Source: Thomasclavelia spiroformis DSM 1552 (GTDB lineage: Bacteria > Bacillota_I > Bacilli_A > Erysipelotrichales > Coprobacillaceae). From it: a DNA stretch of 64,000 bases. Numbering within the stretch: the stretch's first letter is position 1; each line of letters starts with the position of its first letter. Below are positions 7,681 to 14,981 of the stretch, in pieces. The notes under the pieces are model-generated. The model ran no database searches, had not been told where the DNA came from, and was given only the letters and a program-made list of their open reading frames with translations. The stretch covers positions 248,001 through 312,000 of the forward strand of contig NZ_CP102275.1 of the NCBI RefSeq assembly GCF_025149465.1, given 5' to 3'. The position numbers were made by a program, and so were the translations under genes.

Positions 7681-9007
7681 TTTTTATCCCTCCTTCAAAA
7701 GGATCATATGTCTCTGCATAATTCATTATTTCTCCACATGTACATAGTAGAGGATCCCTCTGAAATGATTGTATCATATAATATCTGAAATGTGTCTTTT
7801 CCTTATTTATTTTAGCTGCTGCTGCTCTTTCTTTTTTGTACTGAACTTTACGTTTAAGTTTTTTTCCAACCAGTTCTGCCATTCTGTCATATGTCTTTAA
7901 ACTTTTGTTTGCATAGAATCCAAAATATCTTACCATCTTAAAATTTCTTTCAGGACAGTGTAGAACAACATTATTGATAAAACTGGTAACTGGTTCGATT
8001 ACATCAATACGCTTATCATCTTCGTGTCGGTGATAAAACCAGTGAACTGTTTTATTGATATCATCATATTTTACTATCCTGCTTTCGGCCATGACCGGTC
8101 TGCTGGTATACCTGGTGATATATTTAACGCAATCATTGATATCGTCTTCATCCTGATCTTTTTTGAATTTAGGAGCATGGACATAGAAACCTTCAGTGTA
8201 TTTAGTATAATACCAGAGTTTTAGTCTTCTGAAGGTCTCATTGTTACCGATTCTTTTATCAAGATAATCAAGTAGCTGATATCGCCATGTCTGTCTTAGT
8301 TTTTTATAGGACATAAAGGAAAAGTTTTTAATTTTATCATTTTTTGTATCGTATGCATCTTCACATACTAAAATATGAATATGAGGATTCCATTGGAGAT
8401 TACGCCCAAAAGTATGCAATGAAGCGATAGCACCAAATATAATATTATTTCTGGTATCTTTGTAGAGATATTTGGATTTGTGCTTTGTTTTTTTGCAGAT
8501 ATGATTCTTTTTAAATCTGTTTTTCATTTTACGGTATTTACAGTCATTGAAAAGAGAAGCCAGTACATTGCGAGATACAGTGAAGAAACCCTCAAGAAGA
8601 GATCTGTCTTTTAAAAAGAAAGGTCTAAGTTCTTTAGGGATAGTAAAAACAATGTGTCGATGTTTTGATTCAAAAGCCATAGCAGAAACATGAGCAGCAC
8701 GTTGCTGGGCAGCTTTTGAACCGCATTTGCTGCAGAATCTGGAAGAACAGGTATGAGGGACAATAGTTTCATGACCGCAGTTAGGGCATTCGAAAAGATC
8801 GAAACCTAAATAAACAGAGGAGCAAAGAATAGTTTTTTGAATATTATCAAAAGTAATATCACGCAATTTACCAGAAAGATAAAGATTGTGAATATATTCA
8901 AAATTATCAAAGAAAATGTATTTAAAAGATTCTTTAGAATTTTTTTTAAAATATTGTCTTAAATTAAAAAGAGCTAATGTATCAGTAGGTACAGCTAAAT
9001 CAATCAT
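7595..9007 (-). CDS. IS91-family HUH transposase
   Basis: The 470-residue protein starts with a zinc-binding region (Cys74, Cys77, Cys87, Cys92, Cys95) typical of the IS91/IS801 N-terminal domain. It continues with the HUH motif WNPHIHILV (His209, His211) and the tyrosine motif YITRYTSRP-AESR (Tyr296 and Tyr300), where the catalytic tyrosine nicks single-stranded DNA. The C-terminus has a CTCGEIM cysteine patch. The start is preceded by GGTGAT. The coding frame is intact, so the element could be active. It is transcribed against glnN and its last 86 bases overlap the accessory ORF. Confidence 0.9.
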   Translation of the reverse strand: MIDLAVPTDTLALFNLRQYFKKNSKESFKYIFFDNFEYIHNLYLSGKLRDITFDNIQKTILCSSVYLGFDLFECPNCGHETIVPHTCSSRFCSKCGSKAAQQRAAHVSAMAFESKHRHIVFTIPKELRPFFLKDRSLLEGFFTVSRNVLASLFNDCKYRKMKNRFKKNHICKKTKHKSKYLYKDTRNNIIFGAIASLHTFGRNLQWNPHIHILVCEDAYDTKNDKIKNFSFMSYKKLRQTWRYQLLDYLDKRIGNNETFRRLKLWYYTKYTEGFYVHAPKFKKDQDEDDINDCVKYITRYTSRPVMAESRIVKYDDINKTVHWFYHRHEDDKRIDVIEPVTSFINNVVLHCPERNFKMVRYFGFYANKSLKTYDRMAELVGKKLKRKVQYKKERAAAAKINKEKTHFRYYMIQSFQRDPLLCTCGEIMNYAETYDPFEGGIKNDRRYRNGCIYNSKYLKSRTRPAATGMD

Positions 9008-9078
9008 CTAAAATCACCAGTTCTATTATAAAACAAAAAAAGGGAGATAATCATAAAAGTTGTGATTTATCACCCAAT

Positions 9079-9108
9079 GGACAAAATTTATTTTTGTCCT
9101 TTTTTTAT
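9079..9108 (+). terminator. Hairpin with T run upstream of the holin gene
   Basis: GGACAAAA and TTTTGTCC form a stem around a short loop, followed by seven Ts. It could insulate the holin genes from readthrough out of the IS region. Confidence 0.65.
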
Positions 9109-9156
9109 GTTTACACCTTTTTTTGTTTTTGGAATAAAATATTATGAGGTGAGAAA

Positions 9157-9618
9157 GTGAATAGTTTAAGTGAGTTGAATTATATAGATTCATATAATGC
9201 GATTGTTGGTGGGATTGTAACTTTTTTAACAATGGTTTTAGGAGAACATTGGATTTTGTTTGTTTTGTTTTTGTTATTTAATGTAATTGATTTTATTACA
9301 GGATGGATGAAGGCAAGGATGACTAAAAAAGAAAATTCAATTAAAGGATTTAAAGGAGTTATAAAAAAATTAGGGTATTGGTTAATTATTCTAGTTTCTT
9401 TTAGTACATCAGTCTTGTTTATTGAAATAGGTGAAGTGTTAAAAATTGATTTAAGTATTACGACGATGTTAGGTTGGTTTGTTTTAGCTTCTTTGGCAAT
9501 AAATGAAATTAGATCGATTATTGAAAATATTGTAGAATGCGGCTATAAAGTGCCACAGATTTTGATAAAGGGATTGGATATTGCAAACAAAGTAATCAAT
9601 AAAAAAGAAGATGATTAA
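9157..9618 (+). CDS. Phage-type holin family protein (toxin secretion/phage lysis holin)
   Basis: The 153-residue membrane protein resembles the Phage_holin_4 (Cph1/TcdE-like) family. It has an amphipathic start, two hydrophobic segments around 20-50 (ending NVIDFITGWMKARM, a family signature) and further hydrophobic stretches at about 75-115. Such proteins form membrane pores that release endolysins or large proteins. The start is GTG at 9157 after GAGGTG. No phage genes are nearby; only the next ORF overlaps it by 8 bases, so the two form a pair. Confidence 0.8.
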   Translation: MNSLSELNYIDSYNAIVGGIVTFLTMVLGEHWILFVLFLLFNVIDFITGWMKARMTKKENSIKGFKGVIKKLGYWLIILVSFSTSVLFIEIGEVLKIDLSITTMLGWFVLASLAINEIRSIIENIVECGYKVPQILIKGLDIANKVINKKEDD

Positions 9619-9928
9619 GGTGTTCAATATTAAGTTGGACTCATATAGTTTTACAGGTATGGCAGTTATTGTGGGATATTTGTTAACTAATGAATTTGAT
9701 GTTCTTGAACAAGCAGCGTTAGGTGCATGGTTTAATGTTGTAGGCGATATTTTAGCTTCTAATTCATCATTTAGTGCTATTTTAGAAGAACAAAGTGATA
9801 ATTTTGATTTAGAGGGACAAAAAGACGATACAGAAATTGATTTAGAAACTATAGATAAAGCGATTGATAAATTAAAGGAGAGTATTGAAAAAATAAAAAA
9901 AGAAAAGAAATTTAATAATGATGATTAG
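9611..9928 (+). CDS. Unknown protein coupled to the holin
   Basis: The 105-residue protein has one moderately hydrophobic stretch at about 13-50 (FTGMAVIVGYLLTNEF then AALGAWFNVVGDILAS) and a charged, helical tail from about 60 with repeated Asp/Glu and Lys (probable coiled coil at 78-100). I do not recognise the family. Its start overlaps the holin stop by 8 bases, which suggests co-translation and a shared role, for example as a holin partner or modulator (inference). Its end overlaps the convergent VanZ-like gene by 17 bases. Confidence 0.6.
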   Translation: MIKVFNIKLDSYSFTGMAVIVGYLLTNEFDVLEQAALGAWFNVVGDILASNSSFSAILEEQSDNFDLEGQKDDTEIDLETIDKAIDKLKESIEKIKKEKKFNNDD

Positions 9929-10340
9929 ACTTCTTTTCTTTTTGCCATAAATAGATGATTGAAAGCATTATTATCATCCCAGTAGTATCGATTATTACAT
10001 CTTTAAATTGACCGCTACGACCAGAAATAAATATTTGATGAAATTCATCACTGCACGCATATAAAATAGAGATTATTAAAGATATTAATAGCTTATATTG
10101 ATATTTAATTGTTTTATGTAAACCATAATATATTAATAGAAATAATATCGCATATTCACACATATGTGCAATTTTTCGAATAATAAATGTTAAAATATTT
10201 AAATCAACATTTATAAATCTTAAAATAATTTGTGCAATAAAGTTGCTTTGATTTGATGAATCATTCCCATTTGTATGAGACATAATAAAGATAAAAATCA
10301 TCCAAATAATAGCAGGTATAAAATATCTAATTTTTTTCAT
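9912..10340 (-). CDS. VanZ-like membrane protein
   Basis: The protein (142 residues from ATG 10340) has four predicted membrane segments and the VanZ signature order: start MKKIRYFIPAIIWMIFIFIM with a S-x-Q-x4 loop, RKIAHMCEYAILFLLI, and SDEFHQIFISGRSGQFKDVIIDT. VanZ-like proteins are linked to low-level glycopeptide tolerance, but most have unknown roles. An in-frame start at 10424 would add an AT-rich 28-residue leader overlapping the divergent riboswitch promoter and is less likely. No clear SD precedes 10340, and a TATAAT lies very close, so the mRNA may be nearly leaderless. Confidence 0.82.
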   Translation of the reverse strand: MKKIRYFIPAIIWMIFIFIMSHTNGNDSSNQSNFIAQIILRFINVDLNILTFIIRKIAHMCEYAILFLLIYYGLHKTIKYQYKLLISLIISILYACSDEFHQIFISGRSGQFKDVIIDTTGMIIMLSIIYLWQKEKKSNHHY

Positions 10341-10408
10341 AAAATCATTATAAACTAGTAGTATAAAAATAACAAATAATAATTTTATTATATATTTATA
10401 AAAAAAGT

Positions 10409-10436
10409 TTGCAATTGTATACAATTAGCGTATAAT
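10409..10436 (+). promoter_or_regulatory. Promoter of the glycine riboswitch/AGCS transporter with palindromic operator
   Basis: TTGCAA (10409-10414) and TATAAT (10431-10436) have 16-bp spacing. The spacer contains a perfect 14-bp palindrome, AATTGTATACAATT (10413-10426), the type of site bound by GntR/FCD regulators. A protein bound there would block RNA polymerase, so the gene may have transcriptional repression as well as riboswitch control. Confidence 0.65.
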
Positions 10437-10458
10437 GGATATGTATATCGGATGATAA

Positions 10459-10607
10459 TGGCGAAAGAGATTCTAAAAGAACACCGAAGAGTTAAAGATT
10501 TCAGGTAAAAGGATCGCTATTGGACGAACCATTGGAGAGACTTATTGAATTAAGCACCGAAGGAGCAAACCTATATATAGGTGAAACTCTCAGGTAAAAG
10601 GACAATG
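10459..10607 (+). ncRNA. Tandem glycine riboswitch (gcvT motif)
   Basis: Two consecutive aptamers carry the conserved glycine-riboswitch core. The first runs from about 10459 to 10522 (GCGAAAGAG, ACACCGAAGAG, TTTCAGGTAAAAGGA); the second from about 10533 to 10606 (GGAGAG, GCACCGAAGGAGCAAAC, CTCTCAGGTAAAAGGAC). CCATTG and CAATGG close the P1 of the second aptamer. The RNA senses glycine cooperatively and controls the transporter gene that starts 60 bases downstream. No classic terminator stem is visible after it; only a T run (10618-10625) and a weak CTTAA/TTAAG hairpin before the SD, so the expression platform is unclear. Confidence 0.93.
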
Positions 10608-10667
10608 GCTTAAATAGTTTTTTTTCATTATTAATTCCGACTTAATTATTTAAGAAGGAGTTTTTTT

Positions 10668-12041
10668 ATGGAGTTTTTTACAGAATTATTGAAGAAAATT
10701 AATGAATTGGTATGGGGATTACCGTTAATTTGTTTATTGTTAGGAACAGGGATTTATTTTACGTATAAATTAAAATTAATACAATTAATCAAATTAAAAT
10801 TGGCATTTAAATTAATTTTTAAAAAAGAAAACAATAAAGAAGGTGATGTTTCTAGTTTTCAAGCTTTGTGTACAGCTTTGTCATCAACTGTAGGAACTGG
10901 AAATATTGTAGGGGTTGCTACAGCGATAGCTGCAGGTGGTCCAGGAGCATTGTTTTGGATGTGGGTTTCTGCATTTTTTGGAATGGCAACTAAATATGCT
11001 GAAGGATTATTAGCGATTCGTTATCGGGTCAAAGATGAAAATGACCAGATGGCTGGCGGTCCCATGTATTATTTAGAACGTGGGTTGGGTAATAAGTTTT
11101 TAGCAAAATTGTTTGCTTTTTTTGGAGTAGCAGTAGCCTTGTTAGGAATTGGGACATTTACGCAAGTTAAATCTATTTCTGATGCGATGTTTTTATCGTT
11201 TAATATCCCACCTTATGTAACAGCAATTATTCTTACAATCTGTGTGGGATTTATTACTGTAGGCGGGATTAAAAGAATTGCAAATGTGGCTGAAAAAGTA
11301 ATTCCTTTGATGTGCGTGTTTTATATTGGCGGAGTTGTAATCATTTTAGTTACGCATTTAAATGTAATTCCTCATGTAATTATGTTAGTTATTCAATCTG
11401 CTTTTAATCCTCAAGCGGCATTGGGTGGAGGCGTTGGTATTACTATGGTGATGGCAATGCAAAAAGGAATTAGTAGAGGTATTTTTTCTAATGAAAGTGG
11501 TTTAGGTAGTGCTCCAATTGCAGCAGCAGCTGCTAAAACTGATTCATGTGTTGAACAAGGGCTTGTATCGATGACCGGAACTTTTATTGATACGATTGTT
11601 ATTTGTACAATGACCGGACTTGCGATTTTACTTACAAATAGTCATACAAGTGGTTTAGAAGGAGCAGCAATGACAACACTTGCGTTTAATAAAGGATTGT
11701 TTATTCCGATGATTGGTAAATATGTTGTTAATATTGGTCTTATTTTCTTTGCATTTACAACTATTATTGGATGGAATTATTATGGTGAAAGATGTATGTA
11801 CTATTTAAAAGGATTGAAAGCAATTCCTTATTATAAATTTATTTTTATTGTGTTTATTGCTATTGGTCCATTTATGTCTTTAGAGTTTATTTTCATTTTG
11901 GCAGATATTGTTAATGGATGTATGGCACTTCCAAATTTAATAGGATTAATTGGACTTAGAAAAGAGATTGTTATGGAAACGCAGGCGTATTTTAAAAAAG
12001 ATAAAGATTCGATTGTTTTAGAAGAATTTGTATGTGAATAA
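10668..12041 (+). CDS. AGCS-family sodium:amino acid (glycine/alanine) symporter
   Basis: The 457-residue inner-membrane carrier has about 11 hydrophobic segments and AGCS signatures: SSTVGTGNIVGVATAIAAGG in the first third, GGPMYYLERGLG, and SNESGLGSAPIAAAAAKTD in the second half. The family imports alanine or glycine with sodium. The glycine riboswitch in its leader indicates that glycine is the relevant substrate. ATG 10668 follows AAGGAG. It is monocistronic, ending in a strong terminator. The direction of control (on at high glycine for catabolism, or off when glycine is plentiful) cannot be read from the sequence. Confidence 0.93.
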   Translation: MEFFTELLKKINELVWGLPLICLLLGTGIYFTYKLKLIQLIKLKLAFKLIFKKENNKEGDVSSFQALCTALSSTVGTGNIVGVATAIAAGGPGALFWMWVSAFFGMATKYAEGLLAIRYRVKDENDQMAGGPMYYLERGLGNKFLAKLFAFFGVAVALLGIGTFTQVKSISDAMFLSFNIPPYVTAIILTICVGFITVGGIKRIANVAEKVIPLMCVFYIGGVVIILVTHLNVIPHVIMLVIQSAFNPQAALGGGVGITMVMAMQKGISRGIFSNESGLGSAPIAAAAAKTDSCVEQGLVSMTGTFIDTIVICTMTGLAILLTNSHTSGLEGAAMTTLAFNKGLFIPMIGKYVVNIGLIFFAFTTIIGWNYYGERCMYYLKGLKAIPYYKFIFIVFIAIGPFMSLEFIFILADIVNGCMALPNLIGLIGLRKEIVMETQAYFKKDKDSIVLEEFVCE

Positions 12042-12048
12042 AAAATAT

Positions 12049-12095
12049 AAATAGGATGTAATAATGCAGATAACTTTATTACATCCTATTTTTTA
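12049..12095 (+). terminator. Strong terminator after the AGCS gene
   Basis: A 15-bp perfect stem (AATAGGATGTAATAA with its complement at 12076-12090) around an 11-base loop is followed by Ts. Confidence 0.9.
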
Positions 12096-12294
12096 GTATT
12101 TTTAATTAAAAAGACATAATTTTATATAAATTAAAATCTAATTATTGTAGTAAATCTAAAGATTTTTTATGTTATTACTTTGTTTGACAAAATATTTATT
12201 TAAAATGTGATTTATTTATTAGGTGCTTATTATTCATAAAAAATTATTTTATGAATATAGTTTAATTAGATAGTCAATTTTGGAGGAATATTAT

Positions 12295-12480
12295 ATGTTA
12301 ATAAAACCATTAATGTTAGGAGTTTCAATTACCTTAGCACTATTATCTTTAACTATATTACTACGATTTCTTATTTATCCATTATGGTTAAATATAAAAC
12401 CTAAAAGAAAACAAACAACAAATATTGATTATCAAGATAAGACAATTGAAATTAGAATAAACCATAAGTTAGTTAGCTGA
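12295..12480 (+). CDS. Small single-span membrane protein, unknown
   Basis: The 61-residue protein has one long hydrophobic segment (about 8-36) followed by a basic, polar tail. No family is recognised. ATG 12295 is placed by TGGAGG at 12281-12286, eight bases upstream. The next small ORF begins 15 bases after its stop, so the two probably form an operon. About 200 bases before it hold no gene, only AT-rich sequence and an ATTCATAAAA/TTTTATGAAT inverted repeat. Confidence 0.55.
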   Translation: MLIKPLMLGVSITLALLSLTILLRFLIYPLWLNIKPKRKQTTNIDYQDKTIEIRINHKLVS

Positions 12481-12495
12481 TGGGGAGGTGGGGAA

Positions 12496-12726
12496 ATGGT
12501 AAATTTATTACTTGATAATAATAGTTTTAAAAAGATTAATAGTGGTGCTATCAGTCATTTAATTGTTTGTAAAGAAGAAGGAATTAAGCAAGGGGATTTT
12601 GTTTTTTTAAGTAATAGTGATAATAGAAATAATTGTATTGTAAAGGTTAATTATGTTGATTGTGAAGGATCAGGGGTTGAAGAGAATTATTGTATATTGA
12701 ATGTAAAAAAAGTAAAAGCGGTATAA
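12496..12726 (+). CDS. Small hypothetical protein, possibly DUF3850/ASCH-like
   Basis: The 76-residue soluble protein has the pattern SGAISHLIVCKEEGIKQGD-VFLS, then a beta-rich second half. This resembles small PUA/ASCH-fold or DUF3850 proteins, where an SGxK segment is followed by a GD turn, but the match is by eye only. It follows a GGGGAGGTGGGG ribosome binding site and shares an operon with the small membrane protein before it. A shared hairpin separates it from the convergent ABC-F gene. Confidence 0.5.
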   Translation: MVNLLLDNNSFKKINSGAISHLIVCKEEGIKQGDFVFLSNSDNRNNCIVKVNYVDCEGSGVEENYCILNVKKVKAV

Positions 12727-12741
12727 AAATTATACCGCTTG
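12713..12741. terminator. Bidirectional terminator
   Basis: AAGCGGTATAA and TTATACCGCTT form an 11-bp stem with a three-base loop. It contains the stop of the 76-residue gene and the last codons of the convergent ABC-F gene. Confidence 0.75.
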
Positions 12742-14589
12742 AAGCATTTCCCATTCTTCCATAAGTTCATTAAGTTGAGTTTCTAAAACATTTATTTCAT
12801 CATTTATTTGATTATATTTTTGATAATCATTTAATACTTCATCACTTTGTAGTTGTTCAGTTAATGTTTTGATTTGGTTTTCGATATTTGAAATATTTGT
12901 TTCTACTTTTTTTATTTTATTTTGTTGTTTTCGATATAGTGCATTTTGTTGCTTCATACTTAAATAATCTTTGTTTTCTTTTTTTATAGGTTTATCAATG
13001 ATTTTATGATTAAAATATGTATCATAATTACCGTCATAACTAATTGCTTGATTATTTGTTAATTCGATTACTCTAGTAGCAACTTTGTTGATAAAGTAAC
13101 GATCATGACTAATAAAGAAAATAGTTCCCTCAAATTGATTCAAAGCATCTTCAAGTACTTCTTTTGAAGCAATATCTAAGTGGTTGGTAGGTTCATCAAG
13201 AATTAAAAAATTAGCTTGTTTCAATAAAATTTCAGTTAATACAACACGACCTTTTTCACCACCAGATAATAATGAAATTTCTTTAAACACATCATCACCT
13301 TTAAAATTAAATAAAGCTAAAGTATTACGTATTTCAGTATTTGTCATTTTAGGGAAATTATCACTAATTTCATTAAAAATTGTTTTATTCATTGAAAGTG
13401 TTTGATGTTCTTGATCATAATATGCAATATCTACTTTACTACCAAATTTAATTTTACCAAGATATGGAGTTAATAAATTTAAAATGGTTTTAAATAAAGT
13501 TGTTTTACCAATACCATTATCACCAACAAGAGCAACACGTTCTTGTTTTTTTATATCAATATTAATATTTTGAAATAATATATCATCAAATTTGACCGCA
13601 AGATTTTCAATTTTTAAAACATCAAATCCAGATTCACGATTAGGTTTAAAATTAATTGTAATCGTATCAGGTAAATTTTCTGGACGTTCAATTCGTTCTA
13701 TTTTAGCTAATTGTTTTTCTTTGGATTCAGCTCGTTTGATTTGTTTTTCGCGATTAAAAGATTTTAAAGTATCAATACTTTCTTGGATACGTTTAATTTC
13801 TTTTTGTTGATTGATATAATGTTTTAAATCTACTGCTCTTTGTTTTTTCTTTAAAATAGAGTATTCATTATATTTACATTTATATGTTTTAGATTTACCG
13901 TTTTCTATTTCAATAATTTTATTAGATACTTGATCAATAAAATAGCGATCATGACTTACTATTATAAGGGCATGAGGATAATTTTTTAAATAGCCTTCTA
14001 GAAAATTAATTGCCATACTATCTAAATGGTTAGTAGGTTCGTCAAGCAATAACAATTTAGGTTCTTGTAATAGCATTCTAGCAAGAGCTAATCTTGTTTT
14101 TTGACCTCCGGATAACATCGATACCTTATAATTAAATTCTTCTTCACTAAAACCGAGTCCTTTTAATACACCTGTTAATTTACTTGGATAACTATAACCA
14201 TCTTTTTGTTGAAACTCATGAGTTAGACGATCATATTCACTTAATATTTTTTCGCTTTGATTATTTGACATCATTGTTTCTAATTCACGTAATTTATTTT
14301 CAATGGCAATTAATGATGAAAACACATCTAAACCCGTTTCATATACTGTTTTATTCATATTTAAATCATGCTGTTGCTTTAAGTAACTTAATGATAAGTC
14401 CTTGTTACAAAAAAGATTTCCACTATCATACTCTTCTTCACCTGATATAATTTTTAAAATAGTAGTTTTCCCTGCACCGTTTACACCAATAATAGCAATT
14501 TTATCATGATTATCTACTTTAAAAGTTATATCTTTTAATAATGGAATTCCCTGAAAAGATTTTTTTATATTTGAACATTCTATTAACAT
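12730..14589 (-). CDS. ABC-F family ATPase (ribosome-associated, Uup/YdiF-like)
   Basis: The protein, 619 residues from ATG 14589, has two ABC cassettes in one chain and no membrane domain. Walker A sites are GVNGAGKTT and GDNGIGKTT; signatures are LSGGQKTRLALARM and LSGGEKGRVVL; both Walker B motifs end LLDEPTNHLD or LILDEPTNHLD. The linker at about 235-320 is long and basic, and the last 70 residues are a Lys/Glu/Gln-rich coiled coil, as in Uup/YdiF. ABC-F proteins act on the ribosomal E site, in translation quality control or antibiotic protection. The start at 14589 has a GGTGATAA site; the longer start is nine codons upstream. Confidence 0.9.
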   Translation of the reverse strand: MLIECSNIKKSFQGIPLLKDITFKVDNHDKIAIIGVNGAGKTTILKIISGEEEYDSGNLFCNKDLSLSYLKQQHDLNMNKTVYETGLDVFSSLIAIENKLRELETMMSNNQSEKILSEYDRLTHEFQQKDGYSYPSKLTGVLKGLGFSEEEFNYKVSMLSGGQKTRLALARMLLQEPKLLLLDEPTNHLDSMAINFLEGYLKNYPHALIIVSHDRYFIDQVSNKIIEIENGKSKTYKCKYNEYSILKKKQRAVDLKHYINQQKEIKRIQESIDTLKSFNREKQIKRAESKEKQLAKIERIERPENLPDTITINFKPNRESGFDVLKIENLAVKFDDILFQNINIDIKKQERVALVGDNGIGKTTLFKTILNLLTPYLGKIKFGSKVDIAYYDQEHQTLSMNKTIFNEISDNFPKMTNTEIRNTLALFNFKGDDVFKEISLLSGGEKGRVVLTEILLKQANFLILDEPTNHLDIASKEVLEDALNQFEGTIFFISHDRYFINKVATRVIELTNNQAISYDGNYDTYFNHKIIDKPIKKENKDYLSMKQQNALYRKQQNKIKKVETNISNIENQIKTLTEQLQSDEVLNDYQKYNQINDEINVLETQLNELMEEWEMLQAV

Positions 14590-14616
14590 ATTTATCACCG
14601 TTAGTAATTTTACCAT

Positions 14617-14981
14617 ATTTTATCAATTATTTACAGTCAACAAGATTAAAACCTCTGATTCTATTTATTGTGATCGAGATAGGTGATTTTATAATGGATG
14701 ATTAAAATTTAGAGATATACTTATAATATAATAATTTTTTTGTAAAAAACAGATATTATTATAATAATATCTTTATCGATGTATACAAAGATACAATATT
14801 TTCTGTATACAATATTGAAAGGGAAAAGACGATTTGATATAATATGTGTATATTACTGGAAAAATATACATAATTTTGCAAATAAAAACATATTTTAACA
14901 AAGTAGCTGGATGTAAAATTAAATAATAATGTATACTTTTTGTGTAATATTAATAAAAAATGTATGACAGGGAGGTAAAAA
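14617..14981 (+). promoter_or_regulatory. Regulatory region of the opp operon
   Basis: This 365-base gap holds a near-consensus promoter, TTGAAA (14815-14820) and TATAAT (14838-14843) with 17-bp spacing. Three TGTATAC elements are present at 14780-14786, 14804-14810 and 14930-14936; two lie just upstream of the -35 and one within the leader. They match the palindrome in the AGCS promoter. The leader of about 130 bases has no recognised riboswitch. oppA starts after GGGAGGT. Confidence 0.65.

Larger units (their letters stand above)
7321..9060 (-). mobile_element. IS91-family-like insertion sequence (ends not resolved)
   Basis: The block holds an HUH transposase and an overlapping zinc-ribbon ORF on the minus strand, between the glnN terminator and the holin gene. 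Its base composition is visibly richer in G and C than the flanks. No terminal inverted repeats or target duplication are seen, as expected for IS91-type elements, which move by a rolling-circle-like route. A perfect hairpin, GGGTACCTT / AAGGTACCC (7362-7385), lies beyond the 3' end of the genes and is a candidate part of the origin end. The outer limits given are estimates. Confidence 0.7.

Noticed and set aside
7418-8224. Plus-strand frames inside the IS91-like element
   Set aside because: They mirror the minus-strand transposase and accessory gene; codon patterns and SD sites support only the minus strand.
9157-9928. Prophage remnant, suggested by the holin and by the GH25 lysozyme 33 kb away
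   Set aside because: No capsid, tail, terminase, integrase or attachment repeats lie between or around them; the neighbours are ordinary chromosomal genes.
12049-12095. Long palindrome after the AGCS gene as a regulator site
   Set aside because: The stem is directly followed by a T run and lies just after the stop codon, so it is a terminator.
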